DNA of 64,000 nt from Isoperla grammatica (lineage: Eukaryota > Arthropoda > Insecta > Plecoptera > Perlodidae), in contig OX246740.1 of the NCBI GenBank assembly GCA_945910005.1, positions 4,647,458 through 4,711,457 on the forward strand, in the 5' to 3' direction. Both the position numbers and the translations under genes were made by a program. Of the stretch, positions 47,738 through 60,796 are shown in pieces. How positions within the stretch are numbered: position 1 is the first letter of the stretch; every line of letters starts with the position of its first letter. Below the pieces are notes generated by a model. That model was not told the origin of the DNA and did not search any database. It was given only the letters and a program-made list of their open reading frames with translations.

Positions 47738-47905
47738 CAGTGTCCCATCGGTTGCGCGACACACCGGACAGTCGCACCACCGGGGCCATTACGCTCCCCA
47801 CCTTGCACCTGACCAACAAGATGGTTGGTGCGACCGAGTTGAATATTCTTCCAGCCAACGGCACGCTGCGACAAAGCAAAAATCAACCAATCACACTCAC
47901 TCCAG
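47738..47905 (+). CDS. MNT: MNT exon 7, with tandem NAGNAG acceptor
   Basis: 168 nt after CTTCCAG; donor CCAG|GTAGGC. The acceptor is CAGCAG, so splicing could also occur 3 nt later; that would turn a Thr-Val pair into a single Met and keep the frame. It encodes VSHRLRDTPDSRTTGAITL and continues to NQPITLTP. Phase 1 in, phase 1 out. It follows a long ATTT microsatellite in intron 6. Confidence 0.76.
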
Positions 47906-48403
47906 GTAGGCCTTATTCAAGAGTATAATATCTGCTGCTTTACCACAAATAAACTAACAAAACTTCTGCCAATATTTTTAACCATAATTTCTGTTTTTTT
48001 TTTTAATGATTTATTTCACGCTTCCCAACAAGCCATATATAGGAAATTAGGAAATGCATTTTGCTACTTAGTGCTATTTTTTTTTTTTTATGTTGAATTG
48101 TCAAGAAAATGTTATTTTGTCAGGATGCACAGTCCACTTGATTTTGAACAACACTTTGTCGCTATGAAATTGTTTTATTACATGCTATTTACAAGATGAA
48201 AAAACAAAAGCCTTAGGAGTCAAGTCAAGTTTCAAGTAGGCCTACTGATGCATACTTTTTTCAAACCAAAATATTATGAGTCACCTGCTTACTTATAAAA
48301 ATATTTAGTAGGATTATTTTCTGTTGTAAAATAATACCCTCAAAATGTATATTTTTTATATATATACATGTCTCATTTTGAATATCTTTTTGTCTTGTGC
48401 CAG

Positions 48404-48510
48404 GATTGACAGTCCCCAATGGTTTGTTGAGCTCTGCAGGCATGACGCTAACTCCCATCGGGGGCCACAACCTGGTAACTCCTGTCACAGTCGTCTCTCA
48501 AGGAAACCAG
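48404..48510 (+). CDS. MNT: MNT exon 8
   Basis: 107 nt; acceptor TTGTGCCAG, donor CCAG|GTAGGA. The Gly codon is split with exon 7 and the exon ends in phase 0. It encodes LTVPNGLLSSAGMTLTPIG and HNLVTPVTVVSQGNQ. The repeated hydrophobic/Thr pattern (TLTP, VTPVTVV) resembles the C-terminal MNT region with its HVT/VTV motifs. Confidence 0.76.
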
Positions 48511-49687
48511 GTAGGAATTGGTTTCAAATATCGTGTTTCAATGTCTGGCTAGTGTCTGGGCCTATACATTCTTTGGACCATAGTAAGTATAACGCTCAGT
48601 ATTATGAACAGCTAATAAGAAATGTAATAATAGGCTATTAGGTGGGTTTGAAAGCTTCAGATTGATGGAAGCAATGATGATAACAAGTTATCAGTAGAGA
48701 TGCAAGTTTTTCGCAATGCGCGATAAAACGAAAAGTGTAACAAAACACTCTACGAGTGCTGGTTTCAACATTTCTTTACGTTATGCCTCACTGGGATTCA
48801 GATTCAAATCGCAAAATAACACCATAAAATGCTTATAAAACAAATTATGAGTTTATTCGCGATATAACACCATAATTTCCACTTTCTAGCAAAATAACAC
48901 CATTATTAACAGTAATTCGTAATTTTGTATTCCCTTCCGTTCAAATCTTCACAAGAATTACGAGATAAAAAGCGAAAATAAGCAGTCCGCATCATCACCA
49001 CTTACTTCTCTGCAGTCTAATCTAATCTTTGACGCCCATCTCTATGTATAATATAGCCTACATTTAGGGCCATACACATATAATAGTTTAGAAAATGTAA
49101 CCTTTTTTAATTTTATCAATGATTTTATGTAAAAACATGATTTTCGATTAAAAAAACAATAACACCACAAAACACCATAATTCTCAATTTCTCAAACGAA
49201 AAGTTAAGAAAAATAAAACCATTTTCTTGCATTTCTAGTTATCAGCTATACTGCTGGCCCTTGGTGCAATAAAAATAAATACCTAATAAGATGGGATGAC
49301 AAAAAATTAGGCCTACCTTTGTCTTGTCATGTGTAGGACTAGCCTTGGCCAGAGAAACTCAGTTTTCACAAACAAAACTCAACAACTAGGCCCTATCTCT
49401 TTAAATAGAAGAAAGATCTAACACAATATAGTACCGTATATTTAAAACTAAATTTAACACAATAGGAAATAGGCCTACATACGTAAACCCTCGGTAAAAC
49501 GAACTCGGTCAGTGTGAATTCTCAGATAATGCGAATAGTGGGCAAGACCCAGCCCGCGTAAATAGGACGCTCAATGTAAAATAAAACGGATATAACGAAT
49601 TTTGCATAATATGTAATACACTTATACTTACTGTACTGTGTGTGTACTTACAACAGTAGCTAACCAAACATGAATTGTGCGTTTCAG
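48511..49687. other. MNT intron 8, AATAACACCATAA-rich sequence
   Basis: The words AATAACACCATAA or TAACACCA(C/T)AA recur near 48815, 48867, 48894 and 49160, with GCGATAAAACG-like neighbours. This may be an old element with short internal repeats. No exon or terminal repeat recognised. Confidence 0.4.
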
Positions 49688-49828
49688 GTAGCCCATATTC
49701 TCGCAACTGGAGGAAAGGTGTTGAAAGGTGTTTCTATGCCAAGTCTGGTGAACGCTCAATACTTAGTGAAACCAGTAACCGTTGTAGTTTCAACCTCGTC
49801 GTCCCTACCCTCGCACACAAGTACATGA
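49688..49828 (+). CDS. MNT: MNT exon 9, last coding exon
   Basis: 46 codons plus TGA; acceptor GTTTCAG, phase 0. Encodes VAHILATGGKVLKGVSMP, then LVNAQYLVKPVTVVVSTSSS. Vertebrate MNT ends in a related Val/Thr/Ser-rich tail that includes a VAHI-type motif, so this is taken as the true C-terminus. Joined exons give about 464 residues, shorter than human MNT (about 580), mainly because of the short linker. Confidence 0.84.
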   Translation, partial: VAHILATGGKVLKGVSMPSLVNAQYLVKPVTVVVSTSSSLPSHTST

Positions 49829-51720
49829 AGAAAGTTCAAGTGGATCTCTGCAGTGCTCTTCACAACCCCCTGGATTTCCGCCTTCAATATTTCAATCCTG
49901 TGCATTTTTAATCTCTTACCAAGCTTCAAGAACTGTTTTTGTTTGTTTTTTCCAGAAGAAAGTACTCTATCACTCACCAAAACTAGACAGCCAGTGTTCG
50001 CAATTGAAAATACTACCTGTCATTCGTGCTACATAGCTCTTTTTATGTGTCCGTTGTAAATCGATGATCATGTGATCATGTATCTGTTTTAGATGGACAG
50101 TGAAACATAGTAGTGTGTAGGCCTACAGCTTAAATTCTATGCACAGTTGTCACAATCTTTATCACAATCATGGTCAGATGTGAAGCCCGTAGGCTACACA
50201 ATTAATACCAATACAATTAATACCAATACTGTAATTACTAATGACCAATGGATGTGATGTGCCGACAATGCAGTCATGGATAGCCGGCATCACAGTTGTA
50301 GAAAAATTTGAAATTACAGTTAGGCCTATCCCTTTTTAATTCAAACCTATGTTTTTATTGAAAGTACTGAAAAAGTCTACTGAAGGTGTAGTGTAAATGT
50401 TCTTTTAGTTCAACGTGGGTTTTACTTTTAGGGTCCCTTGGAATTTGAATTAAAGAGGGACTACTTTATAACCAAGTTACCCAATGAGGCTTACGCAACC
50501 AATCCCATTGTATTACAAAGAGAAGAACCATATTATTAAAACTATTTCACTACTTAGCGACTAGGCCTATGACCCCAGTTGTGACAATTGTGCTTAGGTC
50601 TTTACAATACTCATGTGGCACATGGTTAAATAGCTATGTGGGCAGATTTTTACTATTTACTATTTATTTATATGGAGTTTTACTATTTAACTGTCTTTAC
50701 TTTAGAACAGTATTAAAACTTAAACTAAAGCTACTGTCAAGTGGATCTACTTGGATATTATAGTAATGTTAACTTCTAATTCAAGATCTTTTTCAATCCC
50801 AAACTAGGCAGACTTGTTTTCCCCATTAACTAGTTTGATTTTTTACTTGATTAATCCACTAGTTAGTGTTTATTAATGACGTGCTCGACAACTAGGTCAT
50901 ATGTCGTCAGTTTAATCATTTTACATCTCAAAGAATGCATTCTCAGTCTGCCCAAATAACTAAAGTTTTCCTCAAACTCAAGCTTCTGTGAAGCTCAGGC
51001 AAACTAGTTACAAGGGTTCTACTCCAACGTAGTTAGTGTATGAGTTTGTTGCTACTAGCAGCAGCTAGATACTCTCACAAACTTACTGCCATCTACAGTA
51101 GTACATCTATACTCTCCTGTAAAGGAAGCACGAGGTGCAAGTAGAAATTGGTACTAGAAGATAGTTTGCTTGGACCCTTGGTTTCAGCTAGCTATCTTGG
51201 AGTTCAGACACATGTGGGTATCAATATCATCAAGCATTACATGTGAATGTTTTTGATATCAGAATGTCTTGATTTGTCAGCTGGGAATTGTTATAATTAT
51301 GAGTTATATACTTTAATCCAAGTAGGTTTGCAAAGGTTGTACTTGTGAGAACAAGAAGCATTTTTATTCCTCCAACAAAGATTGTTTGCATGAACAAAAT
51401 AGTGTTGCAAATTATAAGATTGTTGACGGTACCTCTTGTTATTTATTCTTGATACGTTCGTTAATTGTTACAATGTATAGGATATGCGAAAAATATGATT
51501 GGTAAAGATCTCCGTTCAACATAAAGCCATGGAATTTTAGCACCATGTGGATGTTAGTGAGTGAGCCATTATGCATTTTCCCGTGGATGTCTTGGTTACA
51601 TTCTACGTATCTAGTACGGTACTAAATGTAATTGATACTTAATGTTTGGTTGTAATCGCTCTTGTGACATATCCAAGAGCTAGACCGGCAGGACTGGGCA
51701 AAAATAAAATATTGATGTTA
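49829..51720 (+). other. MNT 3' UTR with candidate poly(A) signal
   Basis: Non-coding sequence after the MNT stop. AATAAA at 51703-51708 is a candidate end; further AATAAA motifs at 54018 and 55324 would allow a much longer UTR. No other exon is recognisable between here and 60.4 kb. Transcript limits are inferred. Confidence 0.4.
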
Positions 51721-54700
51721 GTAACTTGCCAAATCAGTTTGCCTGTGATAAGGCGGCAATGAAAGCAAGATTGTATGGATGTAATCCGGTTGAAAAAGTA
51801 ACATACAGATAAATTCAGGCAACCTGGCCAGAGTAGTGATTGCAGAGTTGTGAGGCCTTATGATTCCTGGCAAAGCATTAAACATTTTTCCCTTTCTCTT
51901 GTACATTTTAACAGTTTCTACCAAATACCCTTCTAGTGTTGATAATTTTTTAAAGGTGCATTAGGGATACACTCCGACCCTAGGCCTTTGTCTTGCACTT
52001 GTCTTCAGTCTTCACTCATTGTATCGTTGAGGCCTTGGTGTATAAACTGACATGTTGTACCTCCACATCAATATCTGCCCAAATAGCTGTTTGTTTATTT
52101 AAGGTTAGTTGAGTGTAGGGGCAGGATCCAACACCGTACCTTCGATAAGCTGTTGGATCCTATATCGACACTTCTATTTCAGCCGATTGGCATTTTGTCA
52201 ACATTTGTTTAGTTTCTAGAGCTACTGTGATGAAGTGTTGAAAAGTATTTCCACCTCCATTGAAACGAATCCAGCATAATCTCTTCAAGTGCATAGACAT
52301 CATTCAAGACCTAACTCTCATTTCAAATATCAATATAACATTCTTTTTTGTAAAAATTACAGAATCCCTATATATGTAATGTTCTTGTATCAAAAGACTA
52401 GTAAGACGATTGTTCTAGTACTAAATCACTAATTGTGGTTGAACACAACTCATATTTATACGGATGTGGGTGTAACGTCCTAACATGCATTATCTACTGT
52501 ATCGCATTTATTAGCCCTGCAAATTTTACCATTAAAGGGGAGGCAATGGTTGTATTATCGTGTTCACCCGTAGAAGGAACTCAAACGGAAATTATTTTAT
52601 TGGGTGGGCTGGGCTGTCTGCCCAGTTCATTGGAAAATACCAACCACATGGCACAAATCTGTGAAGCACGTGCTTGACCGCAGATGGGGGGGGGGGAACC
52701 CTAGGCAAACCCCTCCCCTCGAAGACCATTTTATTGCCCTAAGTTTCAATAGATTTCAAACCGAACAGCAAGTGCATGTTGTCAAATGTAGGGATGATTT
52801 GTCAGTTGGTCAGTAGTCTTTTCGAGGCCAGAGTGTGACAAGTGTTCCGCCCGCCTGTTAAGCTATTATGGCAACGCTGAGGGTTGAATTTAAGTTGCCC
52901 GCGCTTTAATCAGCCCATCCCTCATTTCAACCTTGCATCCGGTTTAGTTCCCTTAAAAGTTGAACTCGATAATAGTACAGTAGAAGGGTTTTGGGTAGTT
53001 ACAAAATTGAATGAAATACTGATTTGAGATGTTTACTGTCCACGTGCACAGACACACTGATTGACTAACATTGGTTTGTCATTTCCATAGCTTAGTTGAA
53101 TTCAGCAGTTACATCAGCCAATATTGTAATTTTATCTGTATCAATTTATTTCTGTGGACCTCGCAACATCGAGCGACTCTTAATTTATTTGTTATTTATA
53201 CTTTGCCTAACGAACACTGAAGTTATTCTCCCACTCATTATATGTCTTAATATCTAGATCACTTGCTTTCTTTTGGAGTGGTTTCTTGAAACCGATTTTC
53301 AAACCAATTCATTTGACCAATACAGTTCATAATCAGCTGTGCACTCAATTCCTCTCCCTATTTTATTTTGTAAAAATTACATTACTGTAACAATATTACA
53401 TCAACATGTTTCCAAACACTAATTGTAGGTACTCTATGTAGCACTATGAGATTGGGAGGGGGAGAAAGACATACAGTATGTATGCTTATATTTATTGTAA
53501 GTTTTTGTATAAGCTCTTCCCATTTCAGCTTTACATGTATAGGAGGCCATTTATAAAATAATCAACAAGAAGTATTATGGAGCCTACTGTCTTTGGTCCA
53601 TAGCTGTGTAGATTTTATGTTGAAATAATTTGTCCATTCTAAAACATTGACCTAAAGTTTTAATATATATTGTAGGTATTTATTTTATTTGCTGAACTAC
53701 TCATCTCTACACATTTCGATACTAAATCTATCTATCTACCTTCCGGCTCTCGTCAGATGTCTTTCGTCTCACTGCCATTTCTGAAACCTTGTGCGAATAA
53801 TCTCTAGTGCGCTGGTTAAAGTTAACCACAGTATGCCTTGAAAGTCCCAACTTGACGTGTTGTATTTACTTGCAACATTTCATCTTGGGTACGTCCGAGC
53901 AGTTGGTTCATTGGGCAAGTATCGTAAGATTCCGTTTGCGTAGTTGGTTGAGTGCCACCGGGTAATGTGTAAGTGTACTGAACCAGCACAACAAAAAACG
54001 TCTCAAAGGCTACAGAAAATAAAGTTATGTCCAAAAGTAGTCGTGGCATTTAAAAAAAAAAAACATTTTTGGTTGATGTGTTTCACTGAACATCAACTAC
54101 CTTCAGTGATTTCAATACTTTGTATCGGTAGAATGTATTATTTCTGTGTTCAAGTGTTTTTTCCACACTTGATTCACTTATGGCCTTCACCGGCGAGTCT
54201 GTTTCAATCCCTACATTTTTCAAATGTCTGATGGTTCTAAATGGTAACATTAGACAGTCTACTTATGTAAGTATATTGTTAACTCATGCAATGGCTCCCT
54301 GCTTGACTTCCTTACCAACGATCTCACAAACCTTACACCCCTTCCTTTGACGCGCGTGACCTTTGCTGCAAGGGTGTCGTTTACCATGCAAAGCATCTAA
54401 TTTATGTAATTATAGGTGGTCAGGTTTACCTCTATGTATGGTTAATGGAAATAAGAGGACATTGTAACTGTTATTTAGTTGATCGGTGCAAGGTTGCATA
54501 TAGACTGATATAAGTGATAATTGCATGGTGCAGTATTTGGTTTTTGTTTACTTCAAAGCCATGTTATTCTCCATAAGAAACAAGTATGAAATCTCTTAAA
54601 AATGCATTGAAGCATGCATGAATTGCATGGATTAATACTTTTGAATGCACATATGAAATATGAATTAATTATGTAGACTAAAGTTCATAGTAACTTATGT

Positions 54701-55950
54701 ACAACATCCTTTTACCACAACAAAGGATAGGTTAGTATGTAATGATCACACGTCATGTGATAATACCCGACAAGTACATAAAACGTGGCCGAAACAAATG
54801 TGAGGTCCATATTCGTAACAATTTTAGTTCATATACCATTCTTAGGTATTATAATACCTAATTGAACACACATACGACAGTACAAAAAATGTCTTGTTTC
54901 TTCATGCAAATCATGTAAGGCCTATGGTATTGTTCAGGACTGTTGAAAAATCCCACAATATATTGTCACTTAAATGTATTATGTAAACAGTGAAATTATT
55001 CTTATTTTGTAAATACAATTACAATTGAAAGGTTGGGTTATTTACCAATATACCTTTTTGCGATGCAAAAATGTGAACTTTGAAATAGGTCAGTGAACTC
55101 GTATCGAATTGCATATACTGCCACTGCCAACTCAATTGATTAATATGGTCACACTTGCATGTATGATGAATGGAATTTCTGGTGCTGAATTACAGAACTG
55201 ATAAGAGACATAATTATGATGAAGTGAACATTGTGTGTATGTGTGTACAGTATATACTGGTTTAGAACTTGTCGTAATGTTATTTGTAAATAGTTTGGAA
55301 TTACGTAATCAACAAAATGGCGCAATAAACGAATTCAGCGAATAGAAACTGTTCACTTGTTCCTGGTTGGAGTCCCCATCATGTATTCAATCAATCCTCT
55401 GTGATGCATCCTACCCATTTGTTCATTACTTGCATATTCCCCTCATTTCCCTAATTATCTGTTCTATTATTTTTTCTCTTGTTTCTTCTCAACAGCAGTT
55501 TTGAATATTACCTTCATGTCTTATACTAGGTCCATCTAATGCTCCATTTCTTTAATTACACTCTTGGCTATGCTCATATTTTACAATGCCCAACATTCAT
55601 GTAATGTTCCATGTAAGTTTTTATCAATTTATATTAATTGCAAGATGTTTGAATTTGTAAGTTTGAACCTATATCTATCCTTAAAGATGTTGTTGTGAAA
55701 AGATGGAAATTGAGAGCTCGGGTTCGATTCCCGGTCTGAGCAAGCTTTTATCATCAATTGTGATCACTAGACACATACTGTAATTGGAACTAAAATGATC
55801 ATTGTCGCTTTACGTCCGTTATTGCAACCTTGAAAGATACAATTGGAACTGAAGAACATAAAAATTAACATTTTCCAGTTGTGGAAAGGTTCAGAAGATG
55901 TCCACTACCTTCTTTTATTTATTTACTTTTTTTCGTTTTGAAGTATTTAC
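51721..55950. other. Intergenic sequence, MNT to VPS53, first part
   Basis: No exon recognised on either strand. Holds a short Penelope-like terminal relic at 52111-52171, AATAAA at 54018 and 55324, and a T-arm-like GGGTTCGATTCCCGG at about 55719 followed by TCTGAGCAAGC, probably a SINE remnant. G run near 52687. Confidence 0.45.
52111..52171 (-). mobile_element. Short relic of a Penelope-like 3' end
   Basis: GGATCCAACACCGTACCTTCG resembles GGATCCAACAGCTTACCTTCG at the terminus of the intact element (2827-2847). A second, inverted GTTGGATCC follows 20 bp later, making a 9-bp palindromic pair at 52124-52132 and 52152-52160. Too short for a firm call. Confidence 0.45.
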
Positions 55951-56505
55951 TAGGGATGACATCAGGTAATAAAATTCGGAACCGGTTCCAGCTCTCATAT
56001 TACCCGGGTACCCGGATCCTGAAAACGTATTTTTCGATGTGAGGGCTTGATTTGAAGGTCGTCGCTAGGTCTTGTGAACAGCGCGGGGTGCGAAGACGAG
56101 TGAGGAATGATATGCATGCCACCCGCTCGGTTTCCCTCTCGGAATACGCCTGCAGTAATCACGTCAAGTAAAAACAACATTCTCAAAATACAACTGAAGC
56201 ACTTACATAAAACAGGATTTATAAGGAAAATAAATAGTAATAGAACAAGTATTAGTCAGAATCTTCATCAGAATGTTAAGCAAAGAACAAACAGTAACGA
56301 ATGCAAGTCGGTTCGCGTCTGTTCTGTTCCCCGCCGAGTCACGTGTTGTGGAAGGGTAGGTACACGCCTACCTGCTGGCTCCATCAGAATCGACTGCACC
56401 AATACTGGCACGTAAATTTATCCTAGAAACGGACTAAAAGGTTACCCCAGACCCGAAAAACAGCTCCGAGTAATATTTGGAGCCGGGTACCCAATGTCAT
56501 CCCTA
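55951..56505. mobile_element. Non-autonomous hAT element
   Basis: Termini TAGGGATGACATCAGG / CCAATGTCATCCCTA with an exact 8-bp target duplication, GTATTTAC at 55943-55950 and 56506-56513. Subterminal palindromes GGAACCGGTTCC, ACCCGGGTACCCGG. No transposase frame. Same family as 44908-45377. Confidence 0.92.
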
Positions 56506-57527
56506 GTATTTACTATATTTTTAATTTATTTTATATTTACTATTTTTACCTTAGGAAGTAGGTAGGTCACATCAACAGGTGAGAAGACAAACATATTTTG
56601 GTAAAGTTTCTAAGGTAAACTTCCAACAACACAACATCCAGCCTGTGAGTGGCTACCTTTAATGCATGGTGGAAACTGGGGCGTCTCAACTCCACTCACT
56701 GTGCTAATGATGGTCTGGTGAAGTCCGAGACACTGATTACCTCAAGTAGAGATCAGAAGGCCGATTGTCAAACTGCCACGCATATCTTAGCTTGGGGACA
56801 TGGTTGTTTTTTCAAAGTTCCAATTATTGCAGCCAATTTGGCATCTAACCATGGATAGTATAATACTGAAGTGACCACACATATTCTGAAAACATCGTAT
56901 TTCTTGTATGTCCTAACAACTTACAAAAGTATTTATTTATTTTATTTATTTATTTAAGTCGAGTTCCGACTGTACATCACAGATGTATGGAACATGTCAT
57001 AATAATAATTAATACATCTAGATTTAAACTAATATTATTTTACAAACTACATACTAGTCTTATGTTATGCTCGGTCTATACTAAACATATAACATAACTA
57101 AAACGAGCTAGGCCTACTGGTTCAATTTTAATATTTGTAAGTATGTTCTTGGACATATTCTTTATTTCATAATATGCCCTCTCAATTAGGTAATTTTTAA
57201 GTGACCTTTTAAATAGATCTATTTCTACAATTTCTTTTATGTACTGTACATTTATTGTGTTATGCCTTCACTGTCCATCATTGCGACTAACTAGATTACA
57301 TGAGAGGCAGGTAAGACAAGCCAATGGACTATATCCAACGACAACATAAGTTAAACAACTGTTTTAATATTGCATTATCTCAATGATATAAATTTGCATA
57401 TTATACAATGCCAATTGCCATTACCATTCCATAATATTTAAACTTTGATTTAAAAAAATATGTACTCATAATATTAGGTATAATTAACTTAATTAGTTAA
57501 ACAACAAAAAACTTTGTAAGAGCTGTA
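56506..57527. other. Intergenic sequence, no feature recognised
   Basis: AT-rich, with an ATTT run at 56934-56958. Small open frames only. Confidence 0.4.
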
Positions 57528-58999
57528 CAGTGGCGTATCCAGGAATTGGTAGAGGGGGGGTTTTAACACATTATAGAGAGTGGATCCGAAACATAATTGG
57601 GGTTCCGGGGGGCTTTCCCCCTGAAAAAAATTCTCGTCCAGGTCATTTTAGTGCAAATCTGTGCGTTTTACAGCGGCCAACTAAAACAAGATTACTCAGT
57701 TTCTGGCAACACATTTTTTCCTTAGCACCTCTAATAAAAGGAACCTCAATCAATAATTTGCATATTTTTTGTATTGCTTATGCTTTTAATTACAACTTAA
57801 TTACTGTGCTTGCACCTTGAGTCTTTTTCGGAAAATAGTCTAACAGAGTGAGGAACTCTGTTTCCTCCGAGACATTTTTGACTAGAAAGTGGAAATAAAT
57901 AGTATTTTAAATTGTATTCACTAGGCAAGTTGGTTGCCTGGACTTGAAACTATACTATGAATGATACATTACGTAAGCGTTCTTACCTCGTCACTGATTG
58001 AGGAGTTGATGGTGGCTATTATAGTATTGATTGCATTGCATCTCTCTACACCCCACTCATTACACAACACGAATTATTAAATTTAAAAAAAAAACTTTCA
58101 CATTTGTGTTCGCAATTAGCGCTGCACTTGTGCCTGTTGCCTGTATTGTCACACCATGCGACCGCCGATTGCGAGACTCAGACAATGACTAAATATTAAA
58201 TAATGTGTTTGGCTGGACCAAAGATTACTGAGTGGGGAAGATAGTTCATCCATATGGGAATTCGTCTGCGCGTGTCTGAGCGAAATTTTCTAAGTCTAAC
58301 GTGTAGTTCGAATTCTCACCGCAAGAGTCGCTCTTCCAAAAGTTTAAAACTCAAGGTCCACTGAATCCCCTGGCACGTAGTAGAGATCTAGTAGACCTTG
58401 TTTAACGGTAACGAAGTCAATCGCAAGGTCTACTAGATCGCTAGTAGCCGCCAGGGGATTTACTGGAGCTTGGTCAAACGTGGAGAGCTAGCGCTCCTTG
58501 CGGTCAGAATTCAAACTAGTGGTGAGACTTAAAAAATGTTTGCTAAAACTCGCGCAAGATATTTTAACACGGCGATGAAACATCTTCCCCACTCAGTAAT
58601 CTTTGGCTGGACCCATGTAGAGGGCATGTGGGGTGCGGGGTCAGCTTCATGCGTCAACTTAAATGAATTGCGGCATTGTTTCTAAAAGTGTACACGTTAC
58701 ACCACTACACCGCCTCGCTTTCTGTGGCGGCGTCTTCTGTGAGAGTCTGCAAGTGTCAAGTGATATGGATTCCGTTCCCTGCCTTGTTCGATAGTGTGAG
58801 GGGCCAGGGCCCACCCCGCCAAGAACAGCTGAGGTGTTGGTAGATAAAAATATAGTTATAGATCGATGCGTGTATTTTTAACAAAAACAAATTTCTAAAA
58901 TACTGTCTATTAAAACGTAAAGGGTCATTTTCCATGTTTCCTTTGCAAAAGGGGGGGGGGGTTTGTCCCCCCCTTCCCCCCCCCGTGTATACGCCACTG
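57528..58999. mobile_element. hAT-type element with CAGTGGCGTA termini
   Basis: Begins CAGTGGCGTATCCAGG and ends GTGTATACGCCACTG, with an exact 8-bp target duplication, GAGCTGTA at 57520-57527 and 59000-59007. Subterminal G- and C-runs (GGGGGGCTTTCCCCC; GGGGGTTTGTCCCCCC) form hairpins. The interior has no intact transposase. It hosts a later insertion at 58220-58604. 1472 bp including that insertion. Confidence 0.9.
58220..58604. mobile_element. Mutator-like fold-back MITE nested in the hAT element
   Basis: Termini AAAGATTACTGAGTGGGG and its complement CCCCACTCAGTAATCTTT, with an exact 9-bp target duplication, GGCTGGACC at 58211-58219 and 58605-58613, typical of Mutator-like elements. Inner arms also pair: AATCCCCTGGC..GTCTACTAGATC sequences around a central loop near 58405. 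385 bp, no frame. Inserted after the host hAT element. Confidence 0.9.
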
Positions 59000-59007
59000 G
59001 AGCTGTA

Positions 59008-60200
59008 TGAATGTTCATAATAAATACCACAACAATGCTTACAACACAGACAACTGTGGTTACAATATTTTAACAGAATTTCACCGATTTTAAATATTCA
59101 GGATTACATACAAATGTGTAACTGGGTAATGTTTTGTGATTATTACAAATTATAATATACATATTTTTGTATATTATAAACCTATATATATTGGTAATTT
59201 TTGTTACATTATGGAATGCTTATGAATACAAAATTTTCTGTGCGAAATGTGTAAGATACAAATTAGGTTAGTCCCATTTTTCTCTGTTTTGGTTACATTT
59301 TGTTTCTTAAGTTTATCTCAAATGAAACTAAAGTTATTAAAAATCAAATTTCCTGGATATTTCAATTAACATCCTGATTTTACCTTTTTTATGCTTTACT
59401 ATTTTATATTCTCAATAAATTTTCCTTCAGACATTGTATTTATTCGGTAAAGAATGGTGGTGTCTGTGATACCTTTGTGTTGGTGGTCAACATTGGTGAC
59501 CACTGTGCCAGAAAGAGCTAAATGAAACATCTGAAGGCAAGACAATACACAAACCTACTCACTCATTTTCCTCCATTCTAGAGTAACTGCAGTATTAAGC
59601 TGTTTATCCGGAATATTCTGACCACTTATTTGAAAACTTGAAAAGTGCATGGACCTTTTGGCATATTGAAAGAAGAATGCAATGGTTAAACTGTATCACT
59701 GCCACAAATAGTATAAACTGTGTTATTGTCAATAGTATATACATTTAATTTATGAATATTATGATTGTTGTTCGAAGCGTGGACCTTTGTGTGCTAGGCC
59801 TAGCCCAGTCGCCACCACAGTTATTACTTTATTTATTTATTCTTAAGCATTTCATTACAATTCATGTGGGAGCCAACAACGGCTTCCGAATATGGAAATT
59901 TGTCAGGTACTACAACTGGGTCAATTAGACGTAGGATGGCTTGGACTCGACGTTGCTACGGTCAGCTCCCTGATGTTGTAGAAGGCTCCGCTCTGCTACA
60001 CACAAACAAAACTATATCTTGGATACGAAGCTTGTTGCTGGCAGGGGAGAATTTTGCACTTCTACATCATATTACGTATACCCTGTAACATTATTTATTG
60101 ATGAATGAATAATCAATGAAATATATAATACTACAGATCTGTGACTACAGTATGCAATCCACAAAAGGAGCTTCCGTGTCCAAAGATTTAGTTGGGTAAA
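59008..60200. other. AT-rich sequence upstream of VPS53
   Basis: No exon or terminal-repeat element recognised; ATTT run near 59831. A 74-codon open frame at 59864-60088 has no recognisable family. The VPS53 promoter presumably lies between about 60,200 and 60,490. Confidence 0.4.
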
Positions 60201-60495
60201 TGGGCGTTACCACAATCGATCTAGGGTATCACGGAATCAGCACCGATTTGCCAAGCTCGGCAATAAGTAAAATCATTGATTTGCACCATTTGCACTGTTG
60301 AAATCAAATATGTAACGAAAACTTGCTTAATATTATTTCAAATAACAAATCTTTATTCGCGCCGTTACCTTTGGCTGGCGGTGATTCTTCCATGTTCATC
60401 CTGTTAGGCAGGCTGTGACTCGGTGTTTTTCTGGTTGACGTTTCTCTATTTATGATGTTAAGCCAAGTGTTTCTTTGATAATTAAATAACTAGGT

Positions 60496-60588
60496 ATGGC
60501 TTCTGTGGAAGAAGATGACTTTTTTGACGAAGATACATTTAGTACAGAAATTAATTTTCCCCCGGAAGTCCAGCGTGCCATTGAACAG
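60496..60588 (+). CDS. VPS53: Probable VPS53 first coding exon
   Basis: 31 codons from ATG to a phase-0 donor CAG|GTAAAC. The acidic start MASVEEDDFFDEDTF leads to INFPPEVQRAIEQ, which matches the N-terminus of VPS53 (LTPEVQLAIEQ in vertebrates, directly followed by VFPSQDPLD). VPS53 is a subunit of the GARP and EARP complexes that tether endosome-derived vesicles at the trans-Golgi. The next exon should begin with that VFPSQDP block but is not in the remaining 3.4 kb. The call rests on a short peptide, so confidence is moderate. Confidence 0.75.
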
Positions 60589-60796
60589 GTAAACATACAC
60601 CTAGATAAGATGTAAAACAGTTTTAAGGTTATGTTGACTCAGATTAGGCCTAGGCTGTAGTTTTGGGTTTATAAACCCAACGGACTAGGTATTCGGCCCA
60701 GAATGTGTTTCCACTTTCCAATTAGCTTCAATCTCACCATCGTGGCAGGTTTGGGTACTCCATCCTAGGCCTAGGCCTATTTAATAAATAAATAAA

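Noticed and set aside
57530..57820. 96-codon frame starting at a hAT terminus
   Set aside because: It begins inside the terminal repeat and crosses subterminal hairpins; translation of non-coding transposon ends.
59864..60088. 74-codon open frame upstream of VPS53
   Set aside because: No family character and no splice or conservation evidence available.
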